From: Acanthaster planci
Taxonomy: Eukaryota; Echinodermata; Asteroidea; Valvatida; Acanthasteridae
Assembly (NCBI RefSeq): GCF_001949145.1
Contig: NW_019091479.1
Coordinates: 186,001-250,000 of the forward strand
DNA length: 64,000 nucleotides
Direction of reading: 5' to 3'
Part shown: positions 51,298 to 64,000 of the stretch, one piece after another
Layout: each line of letters begins with the position of its first letter
How positions within the stretch are numbered: the stretch's first letter is position 1
Notes under the pieces: generated by a model
What the model was told of the DNA's origin: nothing
Seen by the model: the letters and a program-made list of their open reading frames with translations, nothing else
Databases searched by the model: none
Made by a program: the position numbers and the translations under genes

Positions 51298-54200
51298 TGT
51301 TCTTTCACACTCACTTGATCAAACCCGGAGATGAGCATGACTTATTTTCAACCCTGGCCTGAGGTGGGGGGAGTTTAACCCCCCCCCGTCCCCATTGAAG
51401 TCAACTTGGTGCGGGATTGGAAATTTTCAAGTGTGAATCACTGCCAGTTTCAACCCTGTGTCAACCCCGAGAATTGCCTGGTGTGAATAGGCCTAAATGC
51501 AGGTTGGAATAAGCCCCTGCTGCTTTCAAAAACGAAAAACCTTTCAGGGGACAACCTTCAGAGCAGCAGATATTTGTGTTCTTTTGGAGGACCACCCTTT
51601 TTCCTTTGAACACCACCCCCTCCTCCATGATTCACCTGGTCTTTGGTGTGAAGCTATTTATGGCAATTCATGACACTGACCACAAGACCGAAAAGCACTG
51701 AAAGTTTGGGGGGGGGAATTAGATCAAACACACCCAAAAATCTCAATCAGACCCAATCCCTTGTTTGAGATCCCTACAAAACTTCACCAAAAGGCAGTAT
51801 CAACATCTATTGTCTCCAGCGATGCCAAAAATGTGGCACTTCTCGTGGCTAAGAAAAAAAGGAGAGAACTATTCACTGGTTCACTGAAGAGCGGGATCAG
51901 GGGATGGCCATTGAGCCTTCTAAACACTGTCTTTTTTCACACCTTGGTTAGAAGTCTACTTTTGGCACGTCAGGCATTCAGGAAAGTCAGCAAGGCTACT
52001 CTTAGTAGCTTAGTGGAGAAGAAAAGAACAGTTTGCCTCCAAAGGGAATTCATAGTAAATCTCCTGGCTGGGCTGACAGGCTTTTAGTTCACCAAACAAT
52101 ACACCATTGTCATCTGGGTGTTGGCTATAATGATTTCATACAGAGCGTGAACAATGCCGTTTATTCTGCTTTGGATTTTACCACAAATAAACAATCTCAT
52201 CTTACACAAAGGAGACTTCACTTTTCCCAAATCTTACAAATGAACCAACTGTCCAGTGCCTGCTTCTTTCCAACAAGCAAAGTTGTGTAAAAAGTAGCCT
52301 ATGTTAATGGTTATTTAAGGCAGAAGCACAAATAGAAGAATTTGAATTCACTGCATTTGCCAAGTTCTGTATATTTAGAAAAACAGTTTGGAGGGTTTGT
52401 AGACTTAAACTTCCAATTTGTGTACAACAGTTTTTTTTAATTACATGTATAGGTTACTTAACATTCTGCAGTTGTAAAAATGAACCCAAGTTGAGTAACA
52501 AAGACCCAGGTACAATGAAGGCTCATTTAGGGGGGTAGAAGTGTTGAAGCACTGTGTCTTGGCTGGGGCTCTTATGAAAACCAACAAGCTTTATGCATTC
52601 CATAAGAGAGCAACACAGCAACATGCTTTGTGAAATTTCTCCTTGCCTACGGATTCTCCCGAGGATCACATGTGCTGGCCTTCAAGTGTCTTTTCTTCTG
52701 CATCAAAGAAAGCCTTTGGGGGTAAGACTCTGAAGTATGTAGGGCTTACAGTTTTGGAGGGCTTTATTTGTCCAAACAGGATAAAACTACAGCCAAGTTG
52801 CTATAGATAACGTATGTGTACATGGATATCTGCAGGCTTTAAATTGTGAATATGTCCCGGGAGATATTTCTTCAACACTTTAAGACACATGCACAGTGTT
52901 AGCTACTGGCAATCTCAACTACTCAAAAACATCATATGAAGGTTGCTCACTAGGTCAGAGGTTATTTAGTGCAAAGCCTTGGGCCGAGGACAGATAGGGA
53001 ATACTCATTAAATTTCAAAATTACACCAGATCCCTGATCCATCATGAAAGATTAACAAAAAGATGGCAGCTAACAGCAAACAAGTTGGCTTTTGAACTAG
53101 AGTGGTTTTGAGCCAAACAACTCTAAAAACAAAAAAGAAGAAAAAATCAGCCATGATGGTTAGAACCAGAGTTGAGATGTTCTGCCCATTTAGCAAATTG
53201 AGACTTCAAGTGATACAAAAAATCCTGAACGGTGCCCACCCAGATAAGCACTGTCCAACTACCATCTGCCGAATATCTAATGACAATGACAATTCACAGA
53301 TTTTTTAACCCTGACACCAGAACTGACACTGACAAGGGTCCCCCCCAATGCCATTCCTACAGTGTAAGTCAAATTCTACACGAGGCAATAAAATGCTTAT
53401 AACATCCTCTACACCTCACTCTCTGCTCTGTTATGCTAACTCCCTAACCATCAGGAATAACACAACATCCGGGAGGGACAAGGCCAAGCCGAAATAGCAA
53501 AGGGCTCCTCATTTTAATGGTGCAGGGCTACTGCCTACAGGACCTGGTATCTAGAAGAAATAAACTCAGCACAGCTGAGAGGTGAATTGCCTGCTGTGAG
53601 CACAGCCCAAAAGCTGTCAAGTAAATAAACAGCCCTGGCAGTTACTAAGTGCAAGTGTAGTCCCCCACATCCTGTGATCTCTTTAACACCCATTCTAGTT
53701 GCACTGGCCACAGACTGGTGATGCATATGTGCAGTACCCAACAGGTACACTCTCTGTTAAGATTCTGAATTCATAGGGATGAATAAGACATTAACTGGAT
53801 CAGTACAGATGAATCTAGACTAGTTTCCATTCAATACAATTTTCCCCAAAAGCCTTCGTATTCTGCCATAAATGTCAGGCTTGGGTATTTTGAGGCAACA
53901 ATTTTGATTTTATAGCCACTCTGCAAGTTGTTTATACAACCAAACATTTCTGACATTTGACATTTGAAACAGAACTGTTTAAATCATGGAGCTAAAATGA
54001 TGCCGGGACCACATTTGAAGCAATTTACAACTTAATACTTTTTAGTCGCTGTATCAAATAACTTACTCCATTTCAAAGTTTTCTTTCATGTCAAATTCTA
54101 TTTTTGAAATATTTTTAGCTGGCCTTGCTTCATGAGCTGAAGAGTTTAAAGTCAGAAGGGGAAAGTTAGCTGCCGAGTTTCAGAATCCTTGGACTTTGCC

Positions 54201-55318
54201 GTGACAACTTTTCCAGTCAAGATTTCACTCATTCACTCCAGTGCCTACGCTTCTATCCACGAATCATTAAAATCCTTTTCCCACCCTGGAAAGCTTCTTT
54301 TCCATCATGCCTTCCCACCACATGTAACAAAATCACTGTGCAAGAGCTCACAGATTTATACTGCCTTTTTAATGATCATCTCCAGTCACTCAAGAACATA
54401 AATATCACCCAAATATTTATCTCATAATACTCCGAAGGCTACAACCAAAATGATTTATACCCACCCCTTTAAGCTTATGAACATAGATTCCAGATCCACA
54501 TTTGGCCCATTCAGATTTGCCCCATCCTGGCCTCAGATGCCAAGGTCATGACCTTTCAAGTACCAGGCCCTGTTCTTCAGTGATTCATCTTTTATTTTCC
54601 TTGGTCCTGGTTGGTTACAAACTGGCTGGTGATATGTGGACCCTCTAATTTGCAGGTTCCCTACACTGGACTTTCAAGGGACTGCCCTGTATTTCAGGAT
54701 GTTAGGGGAGGTGTCATGTTTAAGGCAGGGGGTAAGCTGGGCACATGTGCCCCAGTTGGGAAAAGGTGACAGACAGTACATAAGTGTACACTTTGCACTG
54801 TGCAAGGTCACAGCCAAGTCAATTCTCTGATGATCGATTGGACGTTGATTTAACACATTAGTTGTTTCCGTTCTGCTGTCTCAAAAACTTTAGAATGATT
54901 CCGCAATCATACAAACACACACATCATGAACAAACCAAAATATTAAGTTAACAACATAATGTAATTACGTACCTATAACTTGACTAGGAAATGCAATGAA
55001 GGACAAATCAGGCATTTCAGGAGTTGTTAATTTTGACAAAATCATCAATCAATGTCAGCTCTTTCACTGCCAGATTGCCAATGTCATGATTCACTGCAGA
55101 CCCAGCAATTCTCCACACACACATAGGCAGCCCCAACAGGTCCTCCAAACTACACTCTGTGGATACTAGGCAGACACCTGGCTAATTCACTGCTTGGGAT
55201 CAAAACAAAGGATTGCAGACTGGCCACAGCAGCCGGTCAAAAGTGCAGTGGTCACTTGCACCTTCAACCCCGTATCAGGCCACTGTCTGAGAATCTTGTG
55301 TCCATTAGCTCTCAAACA

Positions 55319-55434
55319 GGGGCATGTTTGTTTAACACGGATCTGGATCACGGCTAGTTGATCCCAGAGCTGGTTTCAGGCTCGTATCACTGACTGTGAT
55401 CCAGAATCCAGATCCACATGAAACAAACAAGCCC
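55319..55434. mobile_element. MITE family copy 3, shortened centre
   Basis: The left end (GTTTGTTTAACACGG, then ATCTGGATCA) and right end (GATCCACATGAAACAAACAA, then GCCC) are clear inverted repeats. The central AACCAACG core of the other copies is missing, so this is an internally deleted or distinct subfamily member of about 116 bp. Confidence 0.7.
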
Positions 55435-57049
55435 TAGTCACAGCCACTTGAAAATGGTCAGGTACTGGTTTATATCATGTAGTTCAACAGCAAGCATAGC
55501 CATAGCTCTGAAAATCAATTTTGCACAAAGTTTCAATTGAATGACAGTATCTTGTAGACTGTGATTCTGACTGGCAGGAACACAGTTGATTCAAGAAAAA
55601 CAAACATACTCCTGTCCTCACAATTCAACTGTAATTGTAATAACATCAACTTGAAAGCATGACTCTATTTTGAGGGATTCTCGTTCAGAGCAGTTACCTG
55701 TTACCAATAACCATTTAAGGCCAGTCATCTAACATTCAACAAAGGGAACTTTTACTTTTTTTTATCTTTCCACTTAACAGATAAGGGCAGAGTTCAGTGG
55801 CAAAGCATCACAATATTTCTATCTGCATGTCTGCTGCTCAACTGTAAGGTATGGAGAGACCCCCGGGCATGCAAGGCACGAATAGCAACTCTGGAAGTAC
55901 TTCCCCTTAAATTGAGACAGCATTCCAGGGCCAAAGGATGGAAGGAATACTCTTATTGAGTTCCAAGGCTTCGGAAATTGGCATGGCAAAAAGAGTGAGG
56001 AGGCAAATATTTGAAAGCGCTGTCTGATGTCAAGAAGTCTCGTTTGGACAGTGGATCCATGGACCTTGAGCCTTCAGGCAAGAGGAAGATGGCTAACTTG
56101 GAGAGGAAAACTTGAAGCCACCTCTTGCCTCATGGGATGGTTAACAGGGGAAACATCTTGCGCATTTGAAGCTGACTCAATTACAAACTTTTTCGTGGTG
56201 CAATTACCCAACAAAATCACTGTAGTCAAGATCAAGACTTAGCTGGTGGCAGGGAAGGAAGAAAGATGTAATCTTCAAGTTCAGACATCCATCAGAGCCT
56301 GATGGTTACAATCGAGGAAGTGACTACAAATGCAATGCAGACTAGATGCATTTTTAACCTTAGCCAAACACCGGGAAAAAATTCATTAGCTTGTGCAGTA
56401 AACAGGTGCTGTTGTTATGCCCATAGCTATTTGCATCTTCAACTGCTTATCCCAGAGAACATTTAAATCAAGTCTTTCATGGCAACTGTTTGGATGAAAT
56501 TACACAGCCACTGACAATATTAAATTGAGTGTGTTTCTGGCCAATGTGGAATATCAGTGTCCCAGTCACCAGGTGAAAGCAGCCAAGCTATAGGTGGGTG
56601 TAATAAAACTTTCATTTTTCTGTCTGGTCGAGTTAGTTTTGAAATGATCTCCTGAGCAAGAGATGCAAGTTGGACCCCTTGGGATTGTCTGGTTTGCATC
56701 GATGACAAATAGATGTTGTCCCCAGTACAGATGTCACATACATCCATGTAATATGCACACCATCAATCTCCCGATGCAAGTATTTTAATTGACTTATACT
56801 CAACTTAAGATACCCCAGACTACATTAGATACAACAAATACGTGCCGCGCTGTTGACCTCGCGAAAAACAAGCTGAAGTACATATGTCGAAGCACATGGT
56901 AAACTTCTCAGAAATCTGCCTTTTCAGTTTGTATCTGAATGGAGACATATCGAAAGGATTCCTGAAATGTAAAGCATGATCCATATCTAGACAGGCACTG
57001 GTTGTGGGGTCCTTCACATACCGTGACCACTTATTTAAGGTCTCTTATT

Positions 57050-57188
57050 GGGGCGTGTCTGTTTCACTCGGATCTGGATCTCGATCAGTGATCCCTACGC
57101 TGGTTCACTCCATCCATGAGGTGGGTTTTGGTGTAAGTGAACCAACAACGTTTGGATCAAAATCCTGATCCATGTGAAACAAAAGGCC
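57050..57188. mobile_element. MITE family copy 4, first of a head-to-tail pair
   Basis: The left end reads GGGGCGTGTCTGTTTCACTC, followed by GGATCTGGATCTCGATCAGT. The core GGGTTTTGGTGTAAGTGAAC is followed by CAACAACG, and the right end is CTGATCCATGTGAAACAAAA, then GGCC. An inner palindrome (TGGTTCAC / GTGAACCA) is nested in the outer one. It abuts copy 5. Confidence 0.75.
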
Positions 57189-57342
57189 TGTTTGTTTCAC
57201 ATGGATTGTGTTTCACACAGATCTGGATCTCGATTAGTCATCCTAGCACTGGTTCACACCGCCCATTAGACGGGTTTTGGTGTTTGTAAACCAACGACAG
57301 ATCACCGATCATGATCCAGACCCATGTGAAACAAACACGGCC
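57186..57342. mobile_element. MITE family copy 5, second of a head-to-tail pair
   Basis: It begins GCCTGTTTGTTTCACATGG, then repeats the motif TTTCACACAGATCTGGATCT and CGATTAGTCAT. It ends GATCCAGACCCATGTGAAAC, then AAACACGGCC. Core GGGTTTTGGTGT then AACCAACGACAG matches copies 1, 2 and 4. A doubled left end suggests a nested or unequal-exchange event at the junction with copy 4. Confidence 0.75.
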
Positions 57343-57914
57343 AAACATGCCCAAAAGTGAAAGGCCCTAGATCCTTTTGTTTTTTCTCATGTGTGCGAGC
57401 AACAGGGTATTCTATGGACACAGTCACTGGCAAAAACTTTCTGTACTGCATTGAGATCAAATCCCAAAAAAGCATCATCACCTAAGATGATGCCAATTTT
57501 CTTTCATGGGAGTGAAGACTGAGAGGGCTCAATAGGTCATACTGGCTGTGGCTATACAGAGCATACCTGTATGAGGAATGAAGTGGTTTCTAGGAGACAG
57601 TCCAACTGCTGGTACCGAGTTTAATGAACATGTATCAAGATTATGAAAGACTGCGCAGAGTTTTCAAATGGAAGGAGAACTATTTTTCAGGCTACATCAG
57701 TCCCCATGTACATCTAAGCCTATGTGTAATGTGTCGAGCACAGGCAAATATATTGAGGAAAACGTGGCCAGTTTTTAGTCGAAAACTGGAGAGTTACTTG
57801 GAAGACACACAACAGACTCTCGGGGACAGTGTTTGTAATTTGCTTGATGGAATAGCAAATTCTTGCTCAAAGTAGGTGGTCCTTAGGCATGTTTGAAATG
57901 TAATTCATCTCCAA

Positions 57915-58038
57915 TAGAGGGTTTGCATGGCTGCCATCTTGCAGATTATTGCTTTTATTCAACAGGGCATGCACAAAGGAGGTTTCCATGTGGAAGAAAA
58001 GAACTGCCCTGCAAGATGGCTACCACGTAAAGCCTCTA
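57915..58038. mobile_element. MITE family B, copy 2
   Basis: The terminus TAGAGGGTTTGCATGG, then CTGCCATCTTGCAG, is inverted as CTGCAAGATGGCTACCACG, then TAAAGCCTCTA. The left and right ends are near-perfect hexamers TAGAGG/CCTCTA. It shares the CCATCTTGCAG and GCAAGATG blocks with the element near 21.1 kb. A TA flank is possible but not firmly a duplication. Confidence 0.72.
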
Positions 58039-59482
58039 TAACAGTCAATGAGGGTCTAGTTTTTTGTGCCCAGTACATCCCTTCTATCTGAAGTAGTCAG
58101 CTGGAGTTGTTTATGTTTTAAACCCATTCAGCTTTAATATCCCTTCTGGTATGCCATCTTTTGTGAGAAGAAGGTCAGATGAAAAAAACAGAAAAGGGCA
58201 GCACTGTTCCAGCTAATCTAAATTCCTGGCGGGTGATGGTTGAGTTGAGGATCTCAAGGATTTCCCCACCGGTACCCTGCTAAACTTGTAATATTAATAA
58301 GCTGTCTGTATTCCAAAGACAGCCTTGTCCTGTCTACAGTTTAGAATATGCCCCTGTACCCAGACTGCATTTCAGAGCTACTGGCAGTTCTACTGTTCAC
58401 TTTCACATTTGAAACTCAAAGGATTTACTTTCAGGAGCTATGCAGTCCACATAAGGTGATCCACTGGGGACCCCAGCCGTTGCATAACTTCTGATTTCAA
58501 TTCCACCTTTCTGATTTGCACCAGTGGGCTGAACCCCAAGATTTGGCTAACCCCTTTCACAGCAAGCAACACAGTTTCTAGTTCTACAAGTAAGAAGCTG
58601 AAATTCAGCTCTGGTCAGAACAGGACTCGATTAGCAGGTTGTACGCAGACTCATGCAGAAAAACAGAATATGCTGCCTGGTACAGTATGCCTTGGCAACC
58701 TGTATTTCATCTGATCAAGGTCTGTGCACTGTGGACAATGCTGGTTTTCAACACTCACAAGAGGGGACTGTGTAAATGCATCAGGACAGTTTTCTTCAAC
58801 AAACTTTCAAAGCTGCACTGCATCCAAAGTAGACAAACATAAAGTTTAAGTTGTAAAAAATAAGCTTCCTAGAACTGAAGTTAGAACTACAGGTAAACAT
58901 CCTAATGAAAGACACTGAATTTAACAGAGCTGCCCACCACAGAAATAACTCCTACAGCACCCTGTCCTGGATTTCCAAACCGAAAGAAATTCAACTCTCT
59001 CTATGCTCAATTTTCGATACTTATAACGGCAGTCAAAATATCCACAAGCCTGTTTACCACATCAAGAGGGAGCCTGGACAAGCACAACCTTGTTGTTAGT
59101 GTATACTTTGTTAGTCGCTGCCTACTGATGAACTGGCTCTTAATATGCAAATTGTGCCCCTTCCATGCATTCCCAAAGCTCTATTGGTCCAAAACCCACG
59201 AGAAGTCTACCCCGGGTATCAAATCCATTCCTGGGTGTACCGCAGGCATGCGTGTACATGTAATTGAAATGCAATATTGACAGAGCGGCTCAGGTGGTAT
59301 AAACAGGGCAACCTGTGGGTCTGGACCGGTTGGTTCTAGGGTATGGGGAGGAGAAAGTGCGTACCTTAAATAAAGGGAACCACAAGGGCGCTCATGCATA
59401 CAACAATGGTTGGGTGAAATACAAAATACCTCTTGGAACCCTCCAACAATATATGGAGAACCTGCAGTCTCCAGTATTGTAA

Positions 59483-59904
59483 TGAGTCACTAAATTTGGT
59501 GATTCAAGTCGAGTTGAGTCATTAGGTCAAGAAGTCCAGTTGAGCTGAGTCACTTTGTGTAGTCGAGTTGAGTCAAGTCAATTGCCGAGCTCGAGTCAGT
59601 TTGAGTCACACATTTTTAAACAAAATACAATAACAACACAACTACATTTACATGTAAATCATTTTTTGTACTTTTATTTAGACATACTGCAAATAAATTA
59701 GGGCGACTGATATTCTAGCCGACTAAAATTTTGCTTTAAATTTTTTTGAGACTGGAGTCTTATAAGCTAGTACTCGAGTCAAGACTCCATGAGAGATTCG
59801 TGTCGGGTCATTTGGTTGCAGAAACTCGAGTCAAGTCAAGTCATTTACCCGTCGGGACTCGAGTTGAGTCAAGTCGCCAAAAATTGTGACTCGAGTTGGA
59901 CTCG
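59483..59904. mobile_element. GAGTC-rich palindromic element, about 420 bp
   Basis: The left end GAGTCACTAAATTTGGTGAT, then CAAGTCGAGTTGAGTCA, matches the reverse complement of the right end, GAGTCACAATTTTTGGCGAC then TTGACTCAACTCGAGTC. Both ends are dense in GAGTC/GACTC and GAGTTGAGTCAAGTC motifs, while the middle (59615-59760) is AT-rich. There is no coding signal. It is probably a non-autonomous DNA transposon. A short fragment with TGGACTCGAGTTGAG also occurs near 60960. Confidence 0.65.
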
Positions 59905-62900
59905 ATGAAGGAACAACACACAAACCCACCTCGGAGAGAGGATATCTGGCAGCAAAGATTGATAAAGCTAAAAAGACAGTCTCTGGCATTTGCTGGACAC
60001 TGCAGGGATGTAATGGCTCAGAAAATTCCCTGTTGGGGTAGCAAGGGCCACTGGATAAAATTAGCAAAATGGAATTGAAAGGATACTGGGCCCATAAAAC
60101 AGGCTTCAATTTGCAGGTTCCAACAGAACTTTTCAGCAGGAAAGAGCCCAGGGGAAGTAGTCAAACACTTCAATGAATCTCAAGGTTGTTAAAAAAAGAT
60201 AAAAATAATGTTTGCTGTTGGGCTTGGTTAGCCTTGGCAACCACACTGTGATGCCAGCCGAGAAAGAACTACTTAAGTCCAATTTTTAGTTCACTACCCA
60301 CAAAAATGACAATAATGAAATGGAGAAATAATCTACACAGTCACAGATGAAACTTCTCAAATATTGGCTTTTTTCCACAGAATGAAAATGACAAGTTTAT
60401 TGACAAATCCTTTGACGAATCCTCAACATGGGAACTTTTAAGGCTTTTACAAGGTTGAAGGGAGCCCTTTATTTCACCAGGACTAGGCAACTATAACTGT
60501 CTTAGTGGATCAAGTGTACACAGACTAAACAAACTTGGATGAAGGCTCGTAATTCATCAGCAAGCTTTCAGCTGGAGCGATGCAAAATTACAAAGTTCTA
60601 GATTACTTAAGATACATGTACCTGTAAGGTAATCACCTGCGAAAGTGTATGCGACCAGCACTTGTATCGGCCGGACTGTGAGACTGAGACAAATCTGAAC
60701 CCTGACAAATACAATATATTCTATAGAATGACACGAGAGTAGGCCTAGGCGTCATGTACAGCATCTCGACAATAGGTGAACTTTTCACCCAGTTGTTTGT
60801 TGATTGTCTAAGCAGACAGGCCTTCAGTTTGTCCAAAATTGACTTTGAATGAACTTGCTCCTCTCATCTGTTTAGAAAACATTTAACAAACCAAAAGGGC
60901 ATCCATTATGGATTAACAAGTTCTGAGCCTACATGTATACATGTATGTGTTGAACTTGTTGGACTCGAGTTGAGGAGGCACTAAAGTTGATAACAATTCG
61001 GTCGTGATTTATGACCGAAAGGGGAAGGTTGAAAACAGGTGAGCTGGACCTGAGAGGTCGCGCCTTACAAACCAAATTCAAATAGTCACGTAGACATTTC
61101 AATGACAGGTACTTGACGACCCAAATTCCTGAATGCCTGCCAACACACCCCATCACTGTCAAAAAGAAACTCATGCCCTTGCAACAAAGCCAAATTTGAT
61201 GATCATTTGGAAGAAATGGGGTTCCTGACTGGCAGACGTTACATTACATACAAGTTGAGGACTGTTGCAGTAAACAGTTTAGGCTCGGAGTGTCTTTGAG
61301 TGAAAATGGATTCCTGACAGGCACAGATTTAGACAAGGACAACTGTAACGAACAGTTTCCAAGCAAAGCACGCACGTCTTTATGCTAATGCATAGCTGTA
61401 GTCGGGTTCTCCGAAGTCCAAAAGGAAAACTGAGAGATTACAATGGAATATTGAAATTAAGCTACAGTACGGTCAGTGTGTTAAAGATTACAATTAGTTA
61501 CAACATCATAGGAACCAAGCATCTAAATAACAACAAAACCTAGGCTGAAAAATCAAAGTAGGGCCTACTAGCCTACATGCAATACAAACCTGAGGATTCA
61601 TCAAAGAAGTCTGACTCAAGTTCAAGGCCTTTCATAGTATACTGTGCCAACAATTGGCCAACATTATCAAATGGCTATGGCTTATTCCTGTGGTGCACTG
61701 AGGGCCAAAAGCAGAAGCCATTATAGCCTCAAAACACTCAAATTCATGGCAAGACATCAAAAAGATGGCTGGGTGCACTGACAGTGCAAATGCGTGCCTG
61801 TGCATTACTGGGTTCCAACTTGCATGGAACTCTGGCACTGCAGCCGAGACAAGTTATTTAAAGCAACCCCTGGCAGAAAACATTTTCATTCGTAAAATCT
61901 ACAGTGTGGACAAGTTTTTTGGAGTGTACATGTTCATATTCATATGAGTTTGACCACAAGCAGGAAGTGCAAAGTAACTGCTAAACATATTCATCCCAAT
62001 CCAAGCCATGATAATGAATTTATCTCTGCATGTGGTTAATCTTTTGAGGAACAATTTTAAGGTGGTTGCCCTTTCTTCTCAGAAAGACGAAGCAAAGACA
62101 ATAACCTGTTCATGGAGGAAAACTTCGCGTCTATCAAATGACACTCCCTGGAATTCACCACCGCACCACAGGGGGTACCTGTGTATCATCCCCCAACAAA
62201 TACAAAAATTCCAAACAATTTCAATGCCCATCAAAAAAATATATTTGTAATGGTCAGAAACTGAACAGTATTATCTCCGGCCATTAAGCAGGAAGACCCA
62301 CAGGCTATTTTGTATTTTCGCCAAAGACACAGTGAACAGGGGTCAACACCACAACCTGGAATTTGTCTAAAATTTAATGACCCTTAAACATACATGTACA
62401 CTGTGCACTTGTTATTTGTCAGAAATTGAGGGTATTTCCCAGATATTCGATATTTTTCTTTTGACTTTTCTTTATTTCATGTTTATTCAACAGCGGAGTG
62501 CCAATTATTGGATGATTATAAGTTGACAACAAAGAAATGATCAATTTTACTGATGGGAGGAAACCCTCGGACACTTATTCAAGAGAAAACCCTGGTAGGG
62601 ACTGAAAACCAAATCCACACTGGGATTCCAACTTTGGGTCACAGAGTTGGAAAGCAAGTGCATTGTGCATGTATGCCAACCCAACAATGTCATCAAATAT
62701 GTGTCTCGGACAAGTTCCTGTTTGTAACATTTTTGAGGCTACATGCAGAGCAGAGGGACCGTCTGCATGTACAAGCATACACTGTAACGATTTTTCCCTA
62801 CATTCCACAAAAGAACATGTGAAAACAAATAAAGTAGTCTAGACTTGCACTTAGCAACCAACACATTTTCTATAAACAAAACTGTTCTGATAAATGCCGC

Positions 62901-64000
62901 TTGTAAACATACTTTATTTATTTGGAATGGGAATTCTTGCTCTTGAAATGAAAGCAAAAATTGAAATACCTTTCAAGGAAGCCTTTTTGGTTTTCAGGAA
63001 GTTTTTTGTGACAAGTGCATTGCAGAATTTCCCTAGAATTTACAAAACAACTTGGGGATATCCCCATCCGTTAATTATGAGTCAAACAAGAGAGCGTGCA
63101 TTTCCAGACAACTGTTTTAACACATGGCGCATTTTAAGCCCAACCCCCTAGGGTGTATTTAAAATCATATTGAAAATGGGAGGATATGGGACTGTTAGGG
63201 ATACATGTCTTTCAAATTCTTTCATTTGAAGTCAAACTTTGCTGGGACTTTCCTGCGAAGTGCTTGGGAAGTTTTAACACTTCTTCCCTGAGGAGCACAA
63301 AATTTCCCTGTAGCCTTACCCCCCCCCAAAAAAAATTATCATTACACATGTCAAAATGGCATGATGCCTCAGTGAATTCTCAAGTTGGCCTTTGCTGCCT
63401 ACTGACAAGTCAAGGTGAACCGAGACAGACTTCTTTAAGCTGGAGTCAACAGTCCAGCTTATGTCTGATCCAGTTCTAATCCTTTGCCACTTTTCACACT
63501 GGCACTCTTTAGATGGGGCAAGGGTTGTGAGAGGTGGTGGGCGATGTCTGTATTCTTCTTATGTTGAAAAATATTCTGCTAACTGGTGTGGAGAGTTAAG
63601 GAGGAAGTAATTTGTGGTCACTTGGTGTCAAGGTTATGCCCCTCTCCCACATGATGGAATTGGAAACTTGTGGTTATATCTGTGAGTTTCACTTATGTAG
63701 GCCTATACATCTGCTTCGTCATATCTACCCTTTCAACTTTCATCTAGCACTTAGAAACAGTTGGACAAGCAGAGTGAATGCTTTCCTTGGCAAATTAGCC
63801 ATTGGGAGTCTCAACCACAGAACCTGAAAGGTCACCTATTGCATGAATCACAGGCCGGCAGTTATGGTGGGCCTGCATGCATCAGTTTCACTAACTTGAA
63901 TTAAAAAAAAAGAAATGCATGTACATGTATAGACAGAATGCTTCACTTGTAGACGAATATGTCTTTAACTACGCATTTCCTGTTCATGTTTACACTGGGG

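Larger units (their letters stand above)
49199..64000. other. Non-coding flank or 5' intron; no gene recognised
   Basis: I found no supportable exon, RNA gene or promoter here. If the EGF gene begins in this direction, its signal-peptide exon and promoter may lie here or beyond 64000. The region holds a dispersed repeat (51227-51297), three copies of the GTTTCAC-type MITE (55319-55434 and 57050-57342), a MITE of a second family (57915-58038) and a GAGTC-rich palindromic element (59483-59904). The open frames are short and lack motifs; 56520-56747 minus and 57624-57875 plus are open but unrecognised. Confidence 0.5.

Overview
This window looks like intronic and flanking DNA from an animal genome, not a compact microbial locus. 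No open reading frame exceeds about 170 codons, no operon-like packing is seen, and there is one 129-base run of N (47546-47674). Two short cysteine-rich reading frames sit between clean splice signals, separated by an intron of about 26 kb. The palindromes TACATGTA and TAGGCCTA are strongly over-represented, and small inverted-repeat elements are common. I infer a marine invertebrate, probably a deuterostome such as an echinoderm, hemichordate or cephalochordate. The species cannot be fixed from the sequence alone.

The one gene I can support is on the minus strand. It encodes part of an EGF-repeat extracellular protein. In transcript order it has a candidate 51-nt Cys-rich exon (49148-49198, weak), a non-calcium EGF exon (26690-26794, strong) and a calcium-binding EGF exon (235-357, strong). 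All are phase 1-1. The last two join in frame as Q-Y-D-V-N-E-C, the split Asp codon being rebuilt across the junction. The pairing of a plain EGF with a following cbEGF recalls EGFL7/8-type proteins, but many EGF proteins share it, so I give no gene symbol. The start, the signal peptide and the C-terminus were not found; the gene continues past position 1.

The rest is non-coding. It holds a tRNA-like cloverleaf with a degenerate anticodon arm (16587-16659) and several families of palindromic, MITE-like elements: 1529-1707; 2781-3023; a five-copy family at 10.6, 17.5, 55.3 and 57.05-57.34 kb; a two-copy family at 21.1 and 57.9 kb; a hAT-like element at 24.0-24.3 kb; one at 35.1-35.3 kb; a CACAAGTCC family at 38.6 and 44.2 kb; and a GAGTC-rich element at 59.5-59.9 kb. 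There is also a putative retroposed insert between 42-bp direct repeats (25958-26378), two short tandem arrays and one dispersed repeat pair. I found no CRISPR array, rRNA, reverse transcriptase or transposase gene, and no convincing plus-strand gene. The elements show no functional link to the EGF gene; they fill its introns and flank.
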